Of a DNA stretch of 64,000 bases, positions 11,301 through 20,511 are shown one piece after another. Within the stretch, counting starts at the first letter, position 1; every line of letters starts with the position of its first letter. Source of the DNA: Enterococcus phoeniculicola ATCC BAA-412. Lineage in GTDB: Bacteria; Bacillota; Bacilli; Lactobacillales; Enterococcaceae. Made by a program: the position numbers and the translations under genes. The stretch lies in NCBI RefSeq assembly GCF_000407505.1, contig NZ_ASWE01000002.1:372001-436000 (forward strand). Direction: 5' to 3'. The notes under the pieces were generated by a model. It was given only the letters and a program-made list of their open reading frames with translations, did no database searches and had not been told where the DNA came from.

Positions 11301-11771
11301 AATCAATTTGGTGATGTGACGTTATTGGATACACCAACTTTCTTCCAAGGCATTCGTCTAGGCGAGTCTATAAATGTTCAAATCGAACGTGGAAAAATCT
11401 TGATTTTACGATTGGATGAAATCGGAGAGCCCGATATTGAAGGAAATCGAGTGTTGTTCTTTAATTTGAATGGTCAGCGACGAGAAATCGTTATTAAAGA
11501 TAATTCTATTATTAGCTCTGTTCAGACAAAACGCAAAGCGGAGCCTACTAATAAAGAACAAATTGGAGCAACGATGTCAGGGTCAGTGCTTCAAGTATTG
11601 GTAAATAAGGGAGATCGCGTGAAACGAGGCGATACATTATTAGTAACAGAGGCGATGAAGATGGAAACCTCTGTGGAAGCTCGTTTTGATGGGATGGTTG
11701 ATCACGTTTATGTTACAGAAGGTGAAGCTATTCAATCGGGTGATTTATTGATTGAAGTGAAAGAAAAATAA
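8343..11771 (+). CDS. pyc: pyruvate carboxylase
   Basis: Biotin enzyme making oxaloacetate from pyruvate, bicarbonate and ATP. At 1142 aa it has the full single-chain layout: an N-terminal biotin carboxylase/ATP-grasp region (NRGEIAIRVFRA at the start, GGGGRGMRV near residue 160), the carboxyltransferase barrel (DTTFRDAHQSLLATR near residue 532, with IKDMAGL), and the C-terminal biotinyl domain with the biotinylated lysine in EAMKMETS. The start is GTG with AGGAGTGG upstream. It follows ftsW by 38 bases with no terminator between, so is likely co-transcribed. Confidence 0.97.
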   Translation: MKKVLVANRGEIAIRVFRACTELNIKTVAIYAAEDEYSVHRFKADEAYLVGKGKKPIDAYLDIEGIIKIAKKAEVDAIHPGYGFLSENLEFARRCEEEGLIFVGPTQHHLDIFGDKIKAKEAAVAAGIASIPGTDGPVASIDEVLAFADSHEYPIMIKAALGGGGRGMRVAHDEKEAREGYQRAKSEAKAAFGSDEVYVEKYIGNPKHIEVQILGDTHGNVIHLFERDCSVQRRHQKVVEVAPCVSMNDEQREKICQAAVQLMKHVGYVNAGTVEFLVEGDNFYFIEVNPRVQVEHTITEMITDIDIVTSQLLIAQGKDLHKEIGLPQQKDIELKGAAIQCRITTEDPLNNFMPDTGKIDTYRSPGGFGVRLDVGNAYSGAVVTPYFDSLLVKVCTHGISFEKAIQKMQRCLTEFRIRGVKTNIPFLQNVISHPAFQSGEAKTTFIDNTPQLFEFPRVRDRGNKTMKYIGEITVNGFPGIEKSQKRFYEDPRIPEDIKRREGFVTAKEILDTKGANAVIDWIRNQEDLLLTDTTFRDAHQSLLATRVRTQDFKEIARLTGEALPELFSTEMWGGATFDVAYRFLNEDPWQRLRKLRRLMPNTLFQMLFRGSNAVGYSNYPDNVLVEFINESASQGIDVFRIFDSLNWIPQMEKSIQAVRDTGKIAEAAICYTGDINDPTRAKYNVQYYKEMAKELEQLGAHIIAIKDMAGLLKPQAAYRLISELKDTTDLPIHLHTHDTSGNGIITYSAATKAGVDIVDVATSAMSGNTSQPSMSSLYYALVNGARVPDINIDNVQKINHYWEDVRMYYKPFENGLNAPQTEVYMHEMPGGQYSNLQQQAKAVGLGTKWDEIKKMYHTVNLMFGDIVKVTPSSKVVGDMALFMVQNELSEADIYEKGDSLSFPESVVTFFQGELGQPVGGFPEDLQRIILKGRPAFTNRPGDLAEPVDFEKVKQELAEQIGYEPQKDEVLSYLMYPQVFLDYQKAYNQFGDVTLLDTPTFFQGIRLGESINVQIERGKILILRLDEIGEPDIEGNRVLFFNLNGQRREIVIKDNSIISSVQTKRKAEPTNKEQIGATMSGSVLQVLVNKGDRVKRGDTLLVTEAMKMETSVEARFDGMVDHVYVTEGEAIQSGDLLIEVKEK

Positions 11772-11797
11772 GAATTCAATGTAGGTGAGAATGATAC

Positions 11798-12931
11798 ATG
11801 AAACGAGTCGGATTATTTATGAGTATCTTCCTAACTGTCTTGTTGATTTTCTATTTTGAGCCTGTGGTTTTTCCTAATAAATCAGAGAAGCCTGTACAGG
11901 TGGCGAGTGAACCAATAACCACACTTCACAATACAACATTAAAATACGAAGAAATGCCCGCAAAGGGCTTTTCTTCGTATATCAATAAAAGTGTCGGTGA
12001 GTTGGAAAAACAGCTAGGCAGTCCTGTAAGTATGTACTCAACAGGCTTTCAATATGAAGTTCGCAGGTATAAAACAGAAAAACAATCGGCAATTATTGAA
12101 GCAAATGTTTCAGACGGAAAAGTTTCAGCTATCAAAGCGATTGGGGATACAAAGGAGAAAATCGCACCTTTTTCATTTAAAATGACAATGGGAAATCTAT
12201 CAGAACTAACTATGATTTATCCAAATTTTAATTTTGACTACAAGGGAGAGCCGGTAAATATTGAGTTGATGGAAGAGGATATGAATTACCGACCATTAAT
12301 TGCTTTTGATAATCAAACATTTGCCGTCTTATTTTTTGATCAAAATGATGGAGAATTATTTGGTGTGGCTTACCTTAATCAAAAAGAGTTGTTGACACTT
12401 CAGCCTTACCAAATTGATATGCATGCCCCGCCTAAAGTTGAGGCACAAAGTCAAGGCGTTAAATGGGAAGAAATTAATGGATTTAAGGCGATTCAAAGTA
12501 CGGAAACAATCAATTTCTTACGAGCAATTGATCAGCTACCTGCTTATGAATCAACCATTCAGCAGCAGAGAACAGCAGAAGCCATCCAAACAGACTTTTT
12601 GACCCATACAGATGAAGTGCTGGAGAAACAAAGATATACGTATTGGCAACAAATGAGAGCGGGAGACAACAGTGAAACCTCATTTTTACTTAGTAGTGAA
12701 GAGCTATCAGCTCTAACCAAACGGACTACAGATGAAACTCAGAGTGGTATCTTATCTGAACCAGTTATTGATGCAACATTTTCTTTGCTTTATTGGTACA
12801 GTGATCCGTTTCTTCACACAAGATTCATGCATGAAGAGCCTGAAGTTTTAGGGATTTCCTTTTCAAAAGAAAATGTGGTAGTCTTAATGAAAAGAGTAGA
12901 TGAAAAAGAGACGAAGGATAGTGGCTCCTAA
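11798..12931 (+). CDS. secreted/anchored CAP-associated domain protein (YlbC-like)
   Basis: A 377-aa protein with an N-terminal hydrophobic segment (residues about 3-20), probably a membrane anchor or uncleaved signal. The first half (about 60-200) matches the CAP-associated N-terminal domain (ELEKQLGSP, YLNQKELLTLQPY). The second half resembles a degenerate CAP/SCP fold. Bacillus YlbC has the same layout and location between pyc and ylbF. Function unknown. The stop overlaps the ylbF start by one base, so the two are translationally coupled. Confidence 0.75.
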   Translation: MKRVGLFMSIFLTVLLIFYFEPVVFPNKSEKPVQVASEPITTLHNTTLKYEEMPAKGFSSYINKSVGELEKQLGSPVSMYSTGFQYEVRRYKTEKQSAIIEANVSDGKVSAIKAIGDTKEKIAPFSFKMTMGNLSELTMIYPNFNFDYKGEPVNIELMEEDMNYRPLIAFDNQTFAVLFFDQNDGELFGVAYLNQKELLTLQPYQIDMHAPPKVEAQSQGVKWEEINGFKAIQSTETINFLRAIDQLPAYESTIQQQRTAEAIQTDFLTHTDEVLEKQRYTYWQQMRAGDNSETSFLLSSEELSALTKRTTDETQSGILSEPVIDATFSLLYWYSDPFLHTRFMHEEPEVLGISFSKENVVVLMKRVDEKETKDSGS

Positions 12932-13362
12932 TGATTATAAATGAACAGTTATTTGTGCTTGAAGATCAATGTGAGGAAATAGTTGAACAGCTGCTTAAAA
13001 GTCAGACCTGTATCAATTATTTTCAAGCAAAAAAATCGATGTATAATTGCTCAGAAGTCATGACGCTACAGCAGACTTTTTTAAAGAATAAAGAAGCGTT
13101 TGAGCGAATTTCTGATTATGGTATTCATGCACCTGGTTATAGAGAAACGCAACGAACATTGAGGAAAAGTAAACGTGAGTTAGATGTAAACGCACATGTA
13201 GCCGCTTTTCGTGTGGCGGAAACGCAGTTACAGGATATATTAGATAGCATTAGTTTGACTGTCGCACAGACAGTCTCAGAAGAAATTAAAGTAGATGCTG
13301 GAAATCCATTTTTTATAACAGGTGGACATTCTGGTTGTGGAGGAAGTTGTCATGCAAGCTGA
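12931..13362 (+). CDS. ylbF: YlbF family regulator (RicF-like)
   Basis: Helical 143-aa protein of the YlbF/YmcA family. In Bacillus YlbF forms the Y-complex with YmcA and YaaT, which acts with RNase Y on mRNA processing and influences competence and sporulation. The C terminus carries a cysteine-rich tail (HSGCGGSCHAS) consistent with the Fe-S ligands reported for the Bacillus complex. It overlaps the upstream gene by one base and the next gene by 11 bases. The competence operon at 19-23 kb would be a natural downstream process, but that link is inference. Confidence 0.85.
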   Translation: MIINEQLFVLEDQCEEIVEQLLKSQTCINYFQAKKSMYNCSEVMTLQQTFLKNKEAFERISDYGIHAPGYRETQRTLRKSKRELDVNAHVAAFRVAETQLQDILDSISLTVAQTVSEEIKVDAGNPFFITGGHSGCGGSCHAS

Positions 13363-13690
13363 AGAAAATGAGTTTACAGTGCAGAAGCGACGTGGAATTA
13401 TTGTTTGGGTGTACAGTCTAAAACAGTTAAAAAATCTGAAACGTTTTGGTTTAGTTCATTATGTTTCTCGTAAAATGAAATATGTTGTTCTTTATTTAAA
13501 TGAGGAAACATTTGATACGTCAGAAGAAAAAATCAAAAAACTTCATTTTGTAAGAAAAGTAGAGCGTTCCTATCGGCCAGATGTTGAAATGAATTTTGCT
13601 GATAGAATTGGTACAAAAGCAGCTTATCAAGTGCACGAAGAGGAAGAAGAAGACCTAACGCCAGATATTCGATTGGCGGAAAACGTCTAA
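13352..13690 (+). CDS. ylbG: YlbG family protein (UPF0298)
   Basis: Small 112-aa conserved Firmicute protein of unknown function, with the typical VQKRRGIIVWVYSLKQ start and FVRKVERSYRPD near residue 75. The ATG at 13352 is chosen because GGAGGA lies 7 bases upstream; the frame is open further but without a site. It overlaps the end of ylbF by 11 bases, as in other Firmicutes, and ends in an acidic tail (HEEEEEDLTPD). A terminator follows at once. Confidence 0.87.
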   Translation: MQAEENEFTVQKRRGIIVWVYSLKQLKNLKRFGLVHYVSRKMKYVVLYLNEETFDTSEEKIKKLHFVRKVERSYRPDVEMNFADRIGTKAAYQVHEEEEEDLTPDIRLAENV

Positions 13691-13740
13691 AAAAGATGAA
13701 AAATGTCTGATTTTTTCAAACATTTTTCATCTTTTTCTTT
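13691..13740 (+). terminator. intrinsic terminator after ylbG
   Basis: AAAAGATGAAAAATGT pairs with ACATTTTTCATCTTTT across a 13-base loop, followed by TTTCTTT. It could work in both directions. Confidence 0.88.
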
Positions 13741-13788
13741 GTGCTTTTTGGTATACTTAACTGACGATAAAGGAAAGAAGGTTTTTTT

Positions 13789-15895
<2,107 letters not shown>

Positions 15896-15900
15896 TCCAA

Positions 15901-15934
15901 AAAAATCTCTCAATATGATTTGAGAGATTTTTTA
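15901..15934 (+). terminator. intrinsic terminator after the SepM-like gene
   Basis: AAAAATCTCTCAA and TTTGAGAGATTTTTT form a strong stem with a 5-base loop and T tail. Confidence 0.93.
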
Positions 15935-15967
15935 GTTTATCGATTCGCTAAACTTTTAATTATTTTG

Positions 15968-15995
15968 TTGACAATTTTGATAAACGTTTTATAAT
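15968..15995 (+). promoter_or_regulatory. sigma-A promoter for the DUF2087 operon
   Basis: A near-perfect promoter: TTGACA, 16 bases, TATAAT, ending 17 bases before the ATG, with AGAGGTGAG as ribosome site. Confidence 0.85.
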
Positions 15996-16012
15996 GTATA
16001 AGAGGTGAGACG

Positions 16013-16744
16013 ATGGATTTTTTACAGATTAAACAAAATGAACTAAAGCAAGGATACCAAGTGAAGAACAAAAAGGTTTTTTGTAATTATTGTCAGGTAG
16101 CTTATTCATTTGAAAAAAATCATGAGACTATTGCGATTAATCAACTAAAGGAACACTTGACACAAAAGCATAACGGCGAAAAGCGAGCGCTTATTATGTT
16201 TGATAGTAAGTACAATACATTAACGGATAAACAAAAAGAGCTGTTACTCGACTTTAGCACAATGAAAAAAGATCAAGAGATTGCTAATCATATTGGGGTA
16301 AGTCCGTCTACTATAAGGCATCAAAAGTTTACTTTTCGTGAAAAAGCTAAACAGGCAAAGGTTTACCTAGCTCAGTTTGAATCTATTTTTTCTGAAAATC
16401 CGCCGATAGAAGATACATTGGTGCCAATTCCAGAGGCCTCAGAGATTGTTGATGACCGCTTTGTTCTCACTGAAAGAGAGTACGCAGAGATTGTTCGGAA
16501 ATATTTTGATTTTTCAACAGGAGAAATTGTCTTAACTGTTTTTCCAAAAGGACAAAAAAAGATTGTTGGGATTTTAAATCGGATTGTTGAAGAATTTTCA
16601 TTAAATCAGCATTACACTGGAAAAGAAATGGACGAGCAGTTGAAAAAAATTTATTTTGATTATTTACTGGTAAAAAGATACCTGATCGACTATGGATTTT
16701 TTACACGTACCCCTGATGGAATAGATTATTATCGAATTTATTAA
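16013..16744 (+). CDS. DUF2087 transcriptional regulator with zinc-ribbon and LuxR-like HTH
   Basis: A 243-aa probable regulator. The N-terminal part (about 15-55) has paired metal ligands (FCNYC and HLTQKH), suggesting a small zinc finger. A LuxR-type helix-turn-helix follows (LTDKQKELL...DQEIANHIGVSPSTIRHQ, about 66-105). The C terminus (about 150-243) is the DUF2087 domain, with FPKGQKK and DYGFFTRTPDGIDYYRI. Its ligand and targets are unknown. It has its own promoter and is followed 11 bases later by a small gene and a CAT-like gene, forming a three-gene unit. Confidence 0.8.
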   Translation: MDFLQIKQNELKQGYQVKNKKVFCNYCQVAYSFEKNHETIAINQLKEHLTQKHNGEKRALIMFDSKYNTLTDKQKELLLDFSTMKKDQEIANHIGVSPSTIRHQKFTFREKAKQAKVYLAQFESIFSENPPIEDTLVPIPEASEIVDDRFVLTEREYAEIVRKYFDFSTGEIVLTVFPKGQKKIVGILNRIVEEFSLNQHYTGKEMDEQLKKIYFDYLLVKRYLIDYGFFTRTPDGIDYYRIY

Positions 16745-16755
16745 GGAGAATGTTT

Positions 16756-17115
16756 ATGAATCAAGAAAGAAAAAAACAGCTATTAGAAGAATATAAAACA
16801 ATGCCTACTTATTACGGAATTATCCAAATTAAAAATGAAAAAAACGGGAAAATTTTTATTGAGGCTGTTCCGAATATAAAAAATCGTTGGCATTTTTATA
16901 AACTGAATTTAGATAATAATTTTTATCGAAACTCCCTGTTACAGGCTGACTGGTTCACATATAAAGAAGAAAGCTTTTCTTATGAAGTCTTATGGAAAAA
17001 GAAGACGGATGATGTGGATAATATGAAAGAAGAGTTGAAAAAAAGAAAAAAAGAGTGGCTGTTGAAATTAGAGCCTTACGGAGAGAAAGGCTACAATAAG
17101 CCCATGAGAGAGTAG
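16756..17115 (+). CDS. small GIY-YIG-nuclease-like protein
   Basis: A 119-aa protein related to small proteins often annotated as GIY-YIG nuclease family beside DUF2087 regulators: YYGIIQIKNEKNGKIFIEA would be the GIY strand-turn-strand. Catalytic Arg and Glu cannot be placed with certainty, so nuclease activity is doubtful. ATG 16756 is preferred: AAGGAG ends 7 bases before it, while ATG 16750 sits directly on the site. The C terminus is lysine-rich (KKRKKEW). It lies 8 bases before the CAT-like gene. Confidence 0.6.
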   Translation: MNQERKKQLLEEYKTMPTYYGIIQIKNEKNGKIFIEAVPNIKNRWHFYKLNLDNNFYRNSLLQADWFTYKEESFSYEVLWKKKTDDVDNMKEELKKRKKEWLLKLEPYGEKGYNKPMRE

Positions 17116-17123
17116 GAAATACC

Positions 17124-17801
17124 ATGCAAAACGAATTAATGAGTCAATGGAAAGAAATTGAATTCTCCACATGGAAACGAAGAGAGTATTTTTATTATTT
17201 TACAAAAATGAATCCCACTGCTTATTCGGTAACAGTTCAGATAGAGGTTACGAAGCTGTATTCATTTATCAAAAAACAAAACTGGCATTTTTTCCCGAGC
17301 TATCTTTTTATTGTAACAAGATTATTAACAGAGTATCCAGAATTTAAAGTGGGAAAAGTGGAAGACAAGCTTGTAGAATATGAGATTCTTCATCCTTCCT
17401 ATTCTTTGTTTCACGAAGAGGATCATTCTATTTCAATGATGTGGACAACATTTCAATCAAATTTTTCGGATTTTTATCAAAGCTATCTCAATGATAAAGA
17501 GGACTATCAAGATAAGTATGGGGCAGTTGTAAAAAAACAGCCTGCTCCAGCTAATACCTATATGATTGGGATGATTCCTTGGTTAGAGTTTACTAACTAC
17601 ACACCGTTGCCATTAGAGGGGTTAAGTAGTTTCTTCCCTGTTATTCAAGGTGGAAAAATGAGCGAGAAAAACGGAAAAAGATACTTACCAATCTCGTTTA
17701 CCATTCATCATGCGGTTGCAGATGGCTATCATGTCAGTAAATTCTTTAATGAACTACAAGAAGCGTTTAATGAACCTCAAAAATGGTTAGTAAAAGAGTA
17801 A
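17124..17801 (+). CDS. chloramphenicol acetyltransferase-like (CatA family) protein
   Basis: A 225-aa member of the trimeric CAT family, which transfers acetyl from acetyl-CoA to a hydroxyl group. The catalytic histidine motif is intact (IHHAVADGYH, near residue 190), and a typical CAT core is visible (FPSYLFIVTRLL, then PEFKVGK). Whether it acts on chloramphenicol is not known; chromosomal CAT-like proteins of Firmicutes need not confer resistance. It is third in the DUF2087 unit and ends before a bidirectional terminator. Confidence 0.82.
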   Translation: MQNELMSQWKEIEFSTWKRREYFYYFTKMNPTAYSVTVQIEVTKLYSFIKKQNWHFFPSYLFIVTRLLTEYPEFKVGKVEDKLVEYEILHPSYSLFHEEDHSISMMWTTFQSNFSDFYQSYLNDKEDYQDKYGAVVKKQPAPANTYMIGMIPWLEFTNYTPLPLEGLSSFFPVIQGGKMSEKNGKRYLPISFTIHHAVADGYHVSKFFNELQEAFNEPQKWLVKE

Positions 17802-17875
17802 GTGAAGAATTAGGAAATAGCGGGTAAATAGAAGAGATGATAATAAAAAGCGGATGTAAAGAAAATTTTGAAGTG

Positions 17876-17920
17876 AAAAAAGCTGAGTCCAACCCTAAAT
17901 GGTTGAGCTCAGCTTTTGTT
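17876..17920 (+). terminator. bidirectional terminator between convergent genes
   Basis: AGCTGAGTCCAACC pairs with GGTTGAGCTCAGCT (loop CTAAAT); A-rich and T-rich flanks serve the CAT-like gene (+) and the membrane gene (-). Confidence 0.9.
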
Positions 17921-18740
17921 ATTCCAACAAAGTCAAAACGTTTAAAAAGAGTTGCCGAAAGAGCTGTGAAAATCCAATCTCAAAGGAGCTAGGAGCTGCT
18001 GATTTTAATAAGGGAACTACATAACCCCAAATTAGCAGTATAGCCGCTAAAAGAAGGAATAAGACAATCACAACCTTGAATTGAAGGCTCACATTACTAA
18101 ATAAGAAATCGAACGTTGTACTACGTTTGACTTTATCAGTAATTAAAATCGCTTTTAATGGCGGAATAGATTCCATTTTTTCCCTTAGTACTTGCGCATC
18201 TTTTTCATCAAGTATTTCTGTGAAAATATTTTTACCAGATTGGAAATCGAAAGTATACCAATGGATCTTTACTCGTTTTGGTGAAAATCGTTTTTCCCAA
18301 TCAAAATAACTAACTGTATGTTGTTTTAAACGAATAGATTTGATGCTTTCGTAAGGATAACTGAAATAGATTTCATCTTCTAGAAACTCTATAATAGTCA
18401 TGAAAATCATTCGTTTTTCTGTGAAAATCATCAAACGGTTCCCACGAACATCATTAAATGTATTCACATACCCTCTAGCTTCCTTTGTACGGGCGTAGGC
18501 CATCCCCATGACACCAACGTTTGCCATTGATGAGTTAGGGCCTGGAGAGAAGGGGAGATAGCCTTTTATTTCTTCGCCTTCATCAAGTAGGGGTTCTACT
18601 TTTTTTAAGAACTCTTGTAGAAAAATATGGAATTTTACCTGAGCAGTTAATCTTTTTTTTGACTCTTTAGATAAATCGTTCTCTGTCTGATCTAATTGTT
18701 CATCTAGGTGATAGAAAAGTTCTTTAAAATTTGAGTTCAT
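17919..18740 (-). CDS. membrane protein with PH-like domain, sigma-factor partner
   Basis: A 273-aa protein with a soluble N-terminal three quarters and one clear transmembrane segment (about 218-243). The region of about 60-180 (YLPFSPGPNSSM..., NRLMIFTEKRMIFM, YPYESIKSIRLKQ) looks like a bacterial PH-like domain. The start overlaps the stop of the ECF-like sigma gene by four bases, so the two are co-translated. That arrangement suggests an anti-sigma or sensor role, but no known anti-sigma domain (ZAS, RsiV or RsgI type) is visible. The role is inference. Confidence 0.6.
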   Translation of the reverse strand: MNSNFKELFYHLDEQLDQTENDLSKESKKRLTAQVKFHIFLQEFLKKVEPLLDEGEEIKGYLPFSPGPNSSMANVGVMGMAYARTKEARGYVNTFNDVRGNRLMIFTEKRMIFMTIIEFLEDEIYFSYPYESIKSIRLKQHTVSYFDWEKRFSPKRVKIHWYTFDFQSGKNIFTEILDEKDAQVLREKMESIPPLKAILITDKVKRSTTFDFLFSNVSLQFKVVIVLFLLLAAILLIWGYVVPLLKSAAPSSFEIGFSQLFRQLFLNVLTLLE

Positions 18741-19267
18741 GATAGGCTCCCTTCTAAAGCTTGTTTTATTTTTTTCCTTCCACGAGAAAGTCGCGCATAG
18801 ATTGTTTCTTTAGTGAGTTGAAATTCTTGTGCAATTTCTTCAGGATATTCTTTGTAATAGTAGTATTTTAAAAAAATGAGTTGATCCTCTGAGGATAATG
18901 AAGAAACCAAGTCTAAAAAATGCTCCTTCTCAAAAGGATCAAAGGTTTCACCCTGTTCTGGAAGTAGCTCGACAGGTTCCATGCGAGAAGAGCGAATAAT
19001 TTCTCTTTTCTTATCAATACTGCAATGTTTTGTAATCGTAAGTATCCAAGTTTTAAAAGAACTCTTTGTTGAATCAAATAAAGACGCATTTTCCCATATC
19101 TTATAAAAAACTGCATTTTCAACATCTTTTAGATAGTTTTGCTCAACAGATTGATTTAAAATCGCTCGAATCGTCGTAACTATAGAATAGCCGTAAATAT
19201 CAATTAACATTTCTAAGCCCTCATACTCTTTTTTCTGAAGGAGATCAATTATTTGTTCATCTGACAT
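18737..19267 (-). CDS. ECF-type sigma-70 family RNA polymerase sigma factor
   Basis: A 176-aa extracytoplasmic-function-type sigma factor with region 2 (TFKTWILTITKHCSIDKKR type signature, near residue 75) and region 4 HTH (YPEEIAQEFQLTKETIYARLSRGRKK, residues about 138-165). The start at 19267 is chosen because AGGCGG lies 7 bases upstream; the frame is open 33 codons further without a site. It is divergent from comEA. The target regulon is unknown; autoregulation is usual for this class. A TATAAT-like -10 lies at 19289-19294 on this strand. Confidence 0.85.
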   Translation of the reverse strand: MSDEQIIDLLQKKEYEGLEMLIDIYGYSIVTTIRAILNQSVEQNYLKDVENAVFYKIWENASLFDSTKSSFKTWILTITKHCSIDKKREIIRSSRMEPVELLPEQGETFDPFEKEHFLDLVSSLSSEDQLIFLKYYYYKEYPEEIAQEFQLTKETIYARLSRGRKKIKQALEGSLS

Positions 19268-19365
19268 CCTCTCACCGCCTTTCATATAATTATACGATGA
19301 AAAAAAGAAATTCCTGACAAGATTTAAAAATCTTTTTGCGTAGCTTATTTTAGAGGAGTAAAACA

Positions 19366-19977
19366 ATGAAAAAAGAAATTTTTGAGAAGTACCGGTGGTT
19401 CTTTATTATGGGTCTGACAATTCTAATTATTTTAGGAGGAGGGATATACTGGTGGGGTGCACAAAATAAGCAGAAAAGAGTAGAAGACGTATTTTTACAG
19501 GAAAGTACTTCAGAAAGTACAATTGAACCAACCAACGGCAGTTACACACTTCTTGTCGATATAAAAGGTGCTGTAAATAGCCCCGGCGTCTATAAAATTC
19601 AAGATGGAGATCGTATGCAGGATGCGATTCAACTAGCAGGAGGGTTATCAAAAGAGGCAGACGATCGGCAAATCAATTTGTCTGAAAAAGTAGCTGACCA
19701 ACAACTCATTTATATCCCAAAGAAAGGAGAAAAGTTAACAGAACAAAGTCAAGGACAACAACAAAATAATTCAGAGCAGACATCTGAAAAAGTCAATCTA
19801 AATACAGCTGATAAAACACAACTACAAACACTTTCTGGAATTGGAGAGAAGAAGGCAGAAGAAATTATTAACTATCGTGAAGAAAATGGACGCTTTAAAA
19901 CAATTAATGATTTAACAAAAGTTACAGGAATTGGTGAAAAGACAGTTGAAAAATTGAAAAACTCGATTACAATATAG
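19366..19977 (+). CDS. comEA: competence DNA receptor ComEA
   Basis: Membrane-anchored receptor that binds incoming DNA at the cell surface during transformation. The 203-aa protein has a transmembrane anchor (about 9-31), an SLBB domain (about 60-118, LVDIKGAVNSPGVYKI), a Gln/Ser-rich linker and a C-terminal double helix-hairpin-helix (NLNTADKTQLQTLSGIG, then VTGIGEKTVEKLK). It is first gene of the comEA-comEB-comEC-holA run. AGAGGAG precedes the ATG. No streptococcal ComX-type box was recognised upstream. Confidence 0.95.
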   Translation: MKKEIFEKYRWFFIMGLTILIILGGGIYWWGAQNKQKRVEDVFLQESTSESTIEPTNGSYTLLVDIKGAVNSPGVYKIQDGDRMQDAIQLAGGLSKEADDRQINLSEKVADQQLIYIPKKGEKLTEQSQGQQQNNSEQTSEKVNLNTADKTQLQTLSGIGEKKAEEIINYREENGRFKTINDLTKVTGIGEKTVEKLKNSITI

Positions 19978-20002
19978 TAAAAGTAAAAAAAGGAGAATTA
20001 AA

Positions 20003-20473
20003 ATGGAAAGAATCCCTTGGGATCAGTATTTCGCAGCTCAGGCTGTATTGTTATCTTTACGTAGTACTTGTACAAGATTAGAAGTAGGAGCAACGCTTGT
20101 TAGAGACAAGCGCATTATTGCAGGAGGCTATAATGGCTCTGTATCAGGAGATGTTCATTGTGTGGATGAGGATTGTTACATTGTAGATGGTCATTGTCTG
20201 CGAACTATCCATGCTGAGATGAATGCCTTACTTCAATGTGCAAAGTTTGGCATTCCTACAGAAGGTTCTGAAATATATGTTACACATTTTCCTTGTCTTG
20301 CCTGCACAAAAGCCATTTTACAAGCAGGAGTAAAAACAATCCATTATCTTCACGACTACCATAATAATGAGTACGCACTAAGCCTCATTGAGCAAGTTGG
20401 TGCAAGTGTGCATCAAGTAACGCTAGACGAAAAATATTTTTCTAAACTCCAACTTGGAGAACCGCTTTTCTGA
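20003..20473 (+). CDS. comEB: ComEB / dCMP deaminase
   Basis: Zinc cytidine-deaminase-fold enzyme making dUMP from dCMP. The 156-aa protein has the zinc and proton-transfer motif HAEMNALLQ (near residue 72) and the PCLACTKA zinc motif (near residue 99). AAAAAAGGAG lies before the ATG. Though named for its operon position, ComEB is dispensable for transformation in Bacillus. Complete and unremarkable. Confidence 0.94.
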   Translation: MERIPWDQYFAAQAVLLSLRSTCTRLEVGATLVRDKRIIAGGYNGSVSGDVHCVDEDCYIVDGHCLRTIHAEMNALLQCAKFGIPTEGSEIYVTHFPCLACTKAILQAGVKTIHYLHDYHNNEYALSLIEQVGASVHQVTLDEKYFSKLQLGEPLF

Positions 20474-20511
20474 AAATAGGGAGAGACTATTGTTTAGCTA
20501 TACAAAATCGC

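Noticed and set aside
8823-11337. Minus-strand frames within pyruvate carboxylase
   Set aside because: They are antisense shadows of a fully conserved gene, with His/Thr/Ile-rich nonsense composition.
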